From: Phytohabitans rumicis
GTDB taxonomy: Bacteria > Actinomycetota > Actinomycetes > Mycobacteriales > Micromonosporaceae
Assembly: GCF_011764445.1 (NCBI RefSeq)
Contig: NZ_BLPG01000002.1
Location: 744,001-808,000, forward strand
DNA length: 64,000 nt
Direction of reading: 5' to 3'
The translations under genes and the position numbers were made by a program. How positions within the stretch are numbered: position 1 is the first letter of the stretch; each line of letters opens with the position of its first letter. Positions 62,347 to 64,000 of the stretch are shown one piece after another. A model generated the notes under the pieces. The model had not been told where the DNA came from, did not search any database, and worked only from the letters and a program-made list of their open reading frames with translations.

Positions 62347-63867
62347 GTGACGCTCACCATCCCCTCCGCCGTGGCCGCCGCGGCCCGCGACCACGGCCGG
62401 GCACCCGCGCTCGTCCAGCCGGACGGGCCGCGACTGAGCTATGTGGACCTTCACGAACGGGTCCGCACCGTCGCCCGCGCGCTCATCGCCTCGGGCCTGG
62501 AGCCCGGCGACCGGATCGCCATCTGGGCGCCCAACACGCACCACTGGGTCGAGGCCGCGCTGGGCGCCAGCTATGCCGGCGCCACCCTCGTCCCGGTCAA
62601 CACGCGGTTCACCGGCCCGGAGGCGCTGGACGTCATCACCCGCAGCGGGGCGCGCGGGCTCGTCGTGGCGGACCATTTCCTCGGCGTGGACCGGCTCGCG
62701 GCACTGCGGGCGGCCGCCGCCGAGGAGGGCGCCGAACTGCCCAAGCTCATCATCCGCACCCCCGGCCCGGACTGGTCCACACTGGACGAGCTGGCCGCCG
62801 CCGTGCCGGCCGCCGAGGCCGACGAGCGCGCCGCCGCGGTGTCCCCGGACGACGTCAGCGACATCCTCTACACCTCCGGGACCACCGGCCGCAGCAAGGG
62901 CGCGATGAGCGCGCACCGCCAGGCCCTGGCCGTCGCCGAGGACTGGGCGCGGATCGGCGGGCTCGGCCCGCACGACCGCTACCTCGTCATCAACCCGTTC
63001 TTCCACAACTTCGGGTTCAAGGCCGGCATCCTCGCGTGCCTGCGCAGCGGCGCCGCCATCGTGCCGCAGGCGGTCTTCGACATCGGCGAGGCGATGCGGC
63101 TGGTCGCCGAGGAACGGATCACAGTGCTGCCCGGCGCGCCGACCATCTACACGAGCATCCTCGACCACCCCGACCGCGCCAAGCACGACCTTTCCACACT
63201 GCGCCTGGCGGTGACCGGCGCGGCGACCGTGCCGGCCGCGCTGGTCGAGCGGATGCGCGACGAACTGACGTTCGACACGGTGCTGACGGCGTACGGGCTG
63301 ACCGAGGCGGTCGTCGCCACGATGTGCCGGCCCGGCGACGACCCGCACACCGTCGCGCACACCTGCGGGCGGGCCGCCGCCGGCTTCGAGGTGCGGATCG
63401 CCCCGGACGGCGAGGTGCTGCTACGCGGGCCGAACGTGATGCTCGGCTACCTCGACGACCCGGAGGCCACCGCCGCCGCCATCGACGCGGACGGCTGGCT
63501 GCACACCGGCGACGCGGGCAGCCTCGACGAGCGCGGCTACCTCACCATCACCGACCGGCTCAAGGACATGTACATCTGCGGCGGCTTCAACGTGTACCCG
63601 GCCGAGGTCGAGAAGGCCCTGGCCCGGCTGCCCGGCGTGGCCGAGTCGGCGGTCGTCGGCGTGCCCGACCCGCGCCTCGGCGAGGTCGGCCGGGCGTACG
63701 TCGTGGCCCGGCCCGGCCACAAGCTGTCCACTGTGGAGGTCGTGGACTTCTGCAAACGGTCGCTCGCCAACTACAAGGTGCCGCGCTCGGTGGAGTTCCG
63801 CGCCGAGTTGCCCCGCAACGCGTCCGGGAAGGTCCTCAAGTACCTGCTCCGGGAGGAGACCCGATGA
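62347..63867 (+). CDS. fadD3: HIP-CoA synthetase FadD3
   Basis: A 506-residue AMP-forming CoA synthetase with DILYTSGTTGRSKGAMSAHR, the A5-type AYGLTEAVVATMCRPGDDPH, WLHTGDAGSLDERGYLTITD and GKVLKYLL at the C-terminus (catalytic Lys). FadD3 (Rv3561) activates HIP (the two-ring propanoate) and starts the lower pathway. The GTG at 62347 is preceded by GGGAGG. It overlaps the next gene by 4 bp. KstR2 box upstream. Confidence 0.91.
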   Translation: MTLTIPSAVAAAARDHGRAPALVQPDGPRLSYVDLHERVRTVARALIASGLEPGDRIAIWAPNTHHWVEAALGASYAGATLVPVNTRFTGPEALDVITRSGARGLVVADHFLGVDRLAALRAAAAEEGAELPKLIIRTPGPDWSTLDELAAAVPAAEADERAAAVSPDDVSDILYTSGTTGRSKGAMSAHRQALAVAEDWARIGGLGPHDRYLVINPFFHNFGFKAGILACLRSGAAIVPQAVFDIGEAMRLVAEERITVLPGAPTIYTSILDHPDRAKHDLSTLRLAVTGAATVPAALVERMRDELTFDTVLTAYGLTEAVVATMCRPGDDPHTVAHTCGRAAAGFEVRIAPDGEVLLRGPNVMLGYLDDPEATAAAIDADGWLHTGDAGSLDERGYLTITDRLKDMYICGGFNVYPAEVEKALARLPGVAESAVVGVPDPRLGEVGRAYVVARPGHKLSTVEVVDFCKRSLANYKVPRSVEFRAELPRNASGKVLKYLLREETR

Positions 63868-64000
63868 CCGACGAACCCGTGGTGCGGTACGAGCGGCGGG
63901 GTGCGATCGCGCTGGTGACGATGAACCGGCCGCGCTACCGCAACGCGCAGAACTCCGCGATGACGTACGCCCTGGACGACGCGTTCACCCGTGCGGTCGA
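63864..64000 (+). CDS. Enoyl-CoA hydratase family protein, 3' end outside window
   Basis: The first 45 residues of a crotonase-fold protein (VVRYERRGAIALVTMNRPRY, then RNAQNSAMTYALDDAFTRAV), with the usual N-terminal strand. The ATG overlaps the fadD3 stop by 4 bp (ATGA), so it is in the fadD3 operon. In M. tuberculosis fadE31 follows fadD3, so the order differs here. The window ends within the gene. Confidence 0.85.
   Translation, partial: MTDEPVVRYERRGAIALVTMNRPRYRNAQNSAMTYALDDAFTRAV

Overview
The window comes from a very GC-rich actinobacterium. Evidence includes the codon bias, mostly GTG/ATG starts, many apparently leaderless genes with a TAnnnT box 6-8 nt before the start, a DivIVA-type coiled-coil protein, an F420-type (LLM) oxidoreductase and a TIGR04222-type protein. 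A filamentous soil genus, perhaps of the Micromonosporaceae, is my inference. I saw no rRNA, tRNA, CRISPR array, transposase or phage gene.

Bases 1-29,200 are ordinary chromosomal accessory content: a broken ROK gene, a CadD-type transporter, a NarL-type two-component pair facing an ABC-2 exporter with two permeases, a DivIVA-domain coiled-coil protein, a VOC protein with a histidine tail, a phytanoyl-CoA-dioxygenase-like gene, a DUF218 protein, and an OmpR-type two-component system. A chitin-attack set (secreted AA10 LPMO at 19193 and GH18 chitinase at 24823) lies in the same half, with an ankyrin protein, a quinone-oxidoreductase-like gene and a TetR gene.

Bases 29,200-64,000 are mostly a steroid (cholesterol) catabolic island. 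Side-chain genes are a secreted cholesterol oxidase, CYP125, FadD19, EchA19, ChsE1/ChsE2, a Rv3521-like protein, Ltp3/Ltp4 and FadA5. Genes for the last two rings are FadD3, FadE30, an IpdF-like SDR, EchA20, IpdA, IpdB, IpdC and FadA6, with the regulator KstR2. Gene pairs known from Mycobacterium tuberculosis (cyp125/fadA5, fadD19/echA19, Rv3521-3523, Rv3548c-3553, Rv3559c-3561) are kept but packed together in a new order. Ten copies of the KstR operator (TnnAACnnGTTnnA) and four of the KstR2 operator (AnCAAGnnCTTGnT) lie in the promoters. The two networks meet at kstR2, at the 33395 operon and at fadA6. No kstR gene is in the window.

Two families of structured intergenic repeats stand out. 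One (four hairpins in two inverted pairs, 48383-48669 and 55149-55370) keeps an invariant 17-nt loop while its stem arms change together, and sits exactly between convergent genes. The other (four copies, around 12717, 13101, 24572 and 35575) is a nested palindrome built on GATCAAGG. A third feature is technical: 13 apparent -1 frameshifts in 10 genes, each repaired by one extra G or C in a short G/C run, which points to systematic undercalling in the assembly. One gene (29269-30534) instead carries an in-frame TGA where a conserved tryptophan is expected.
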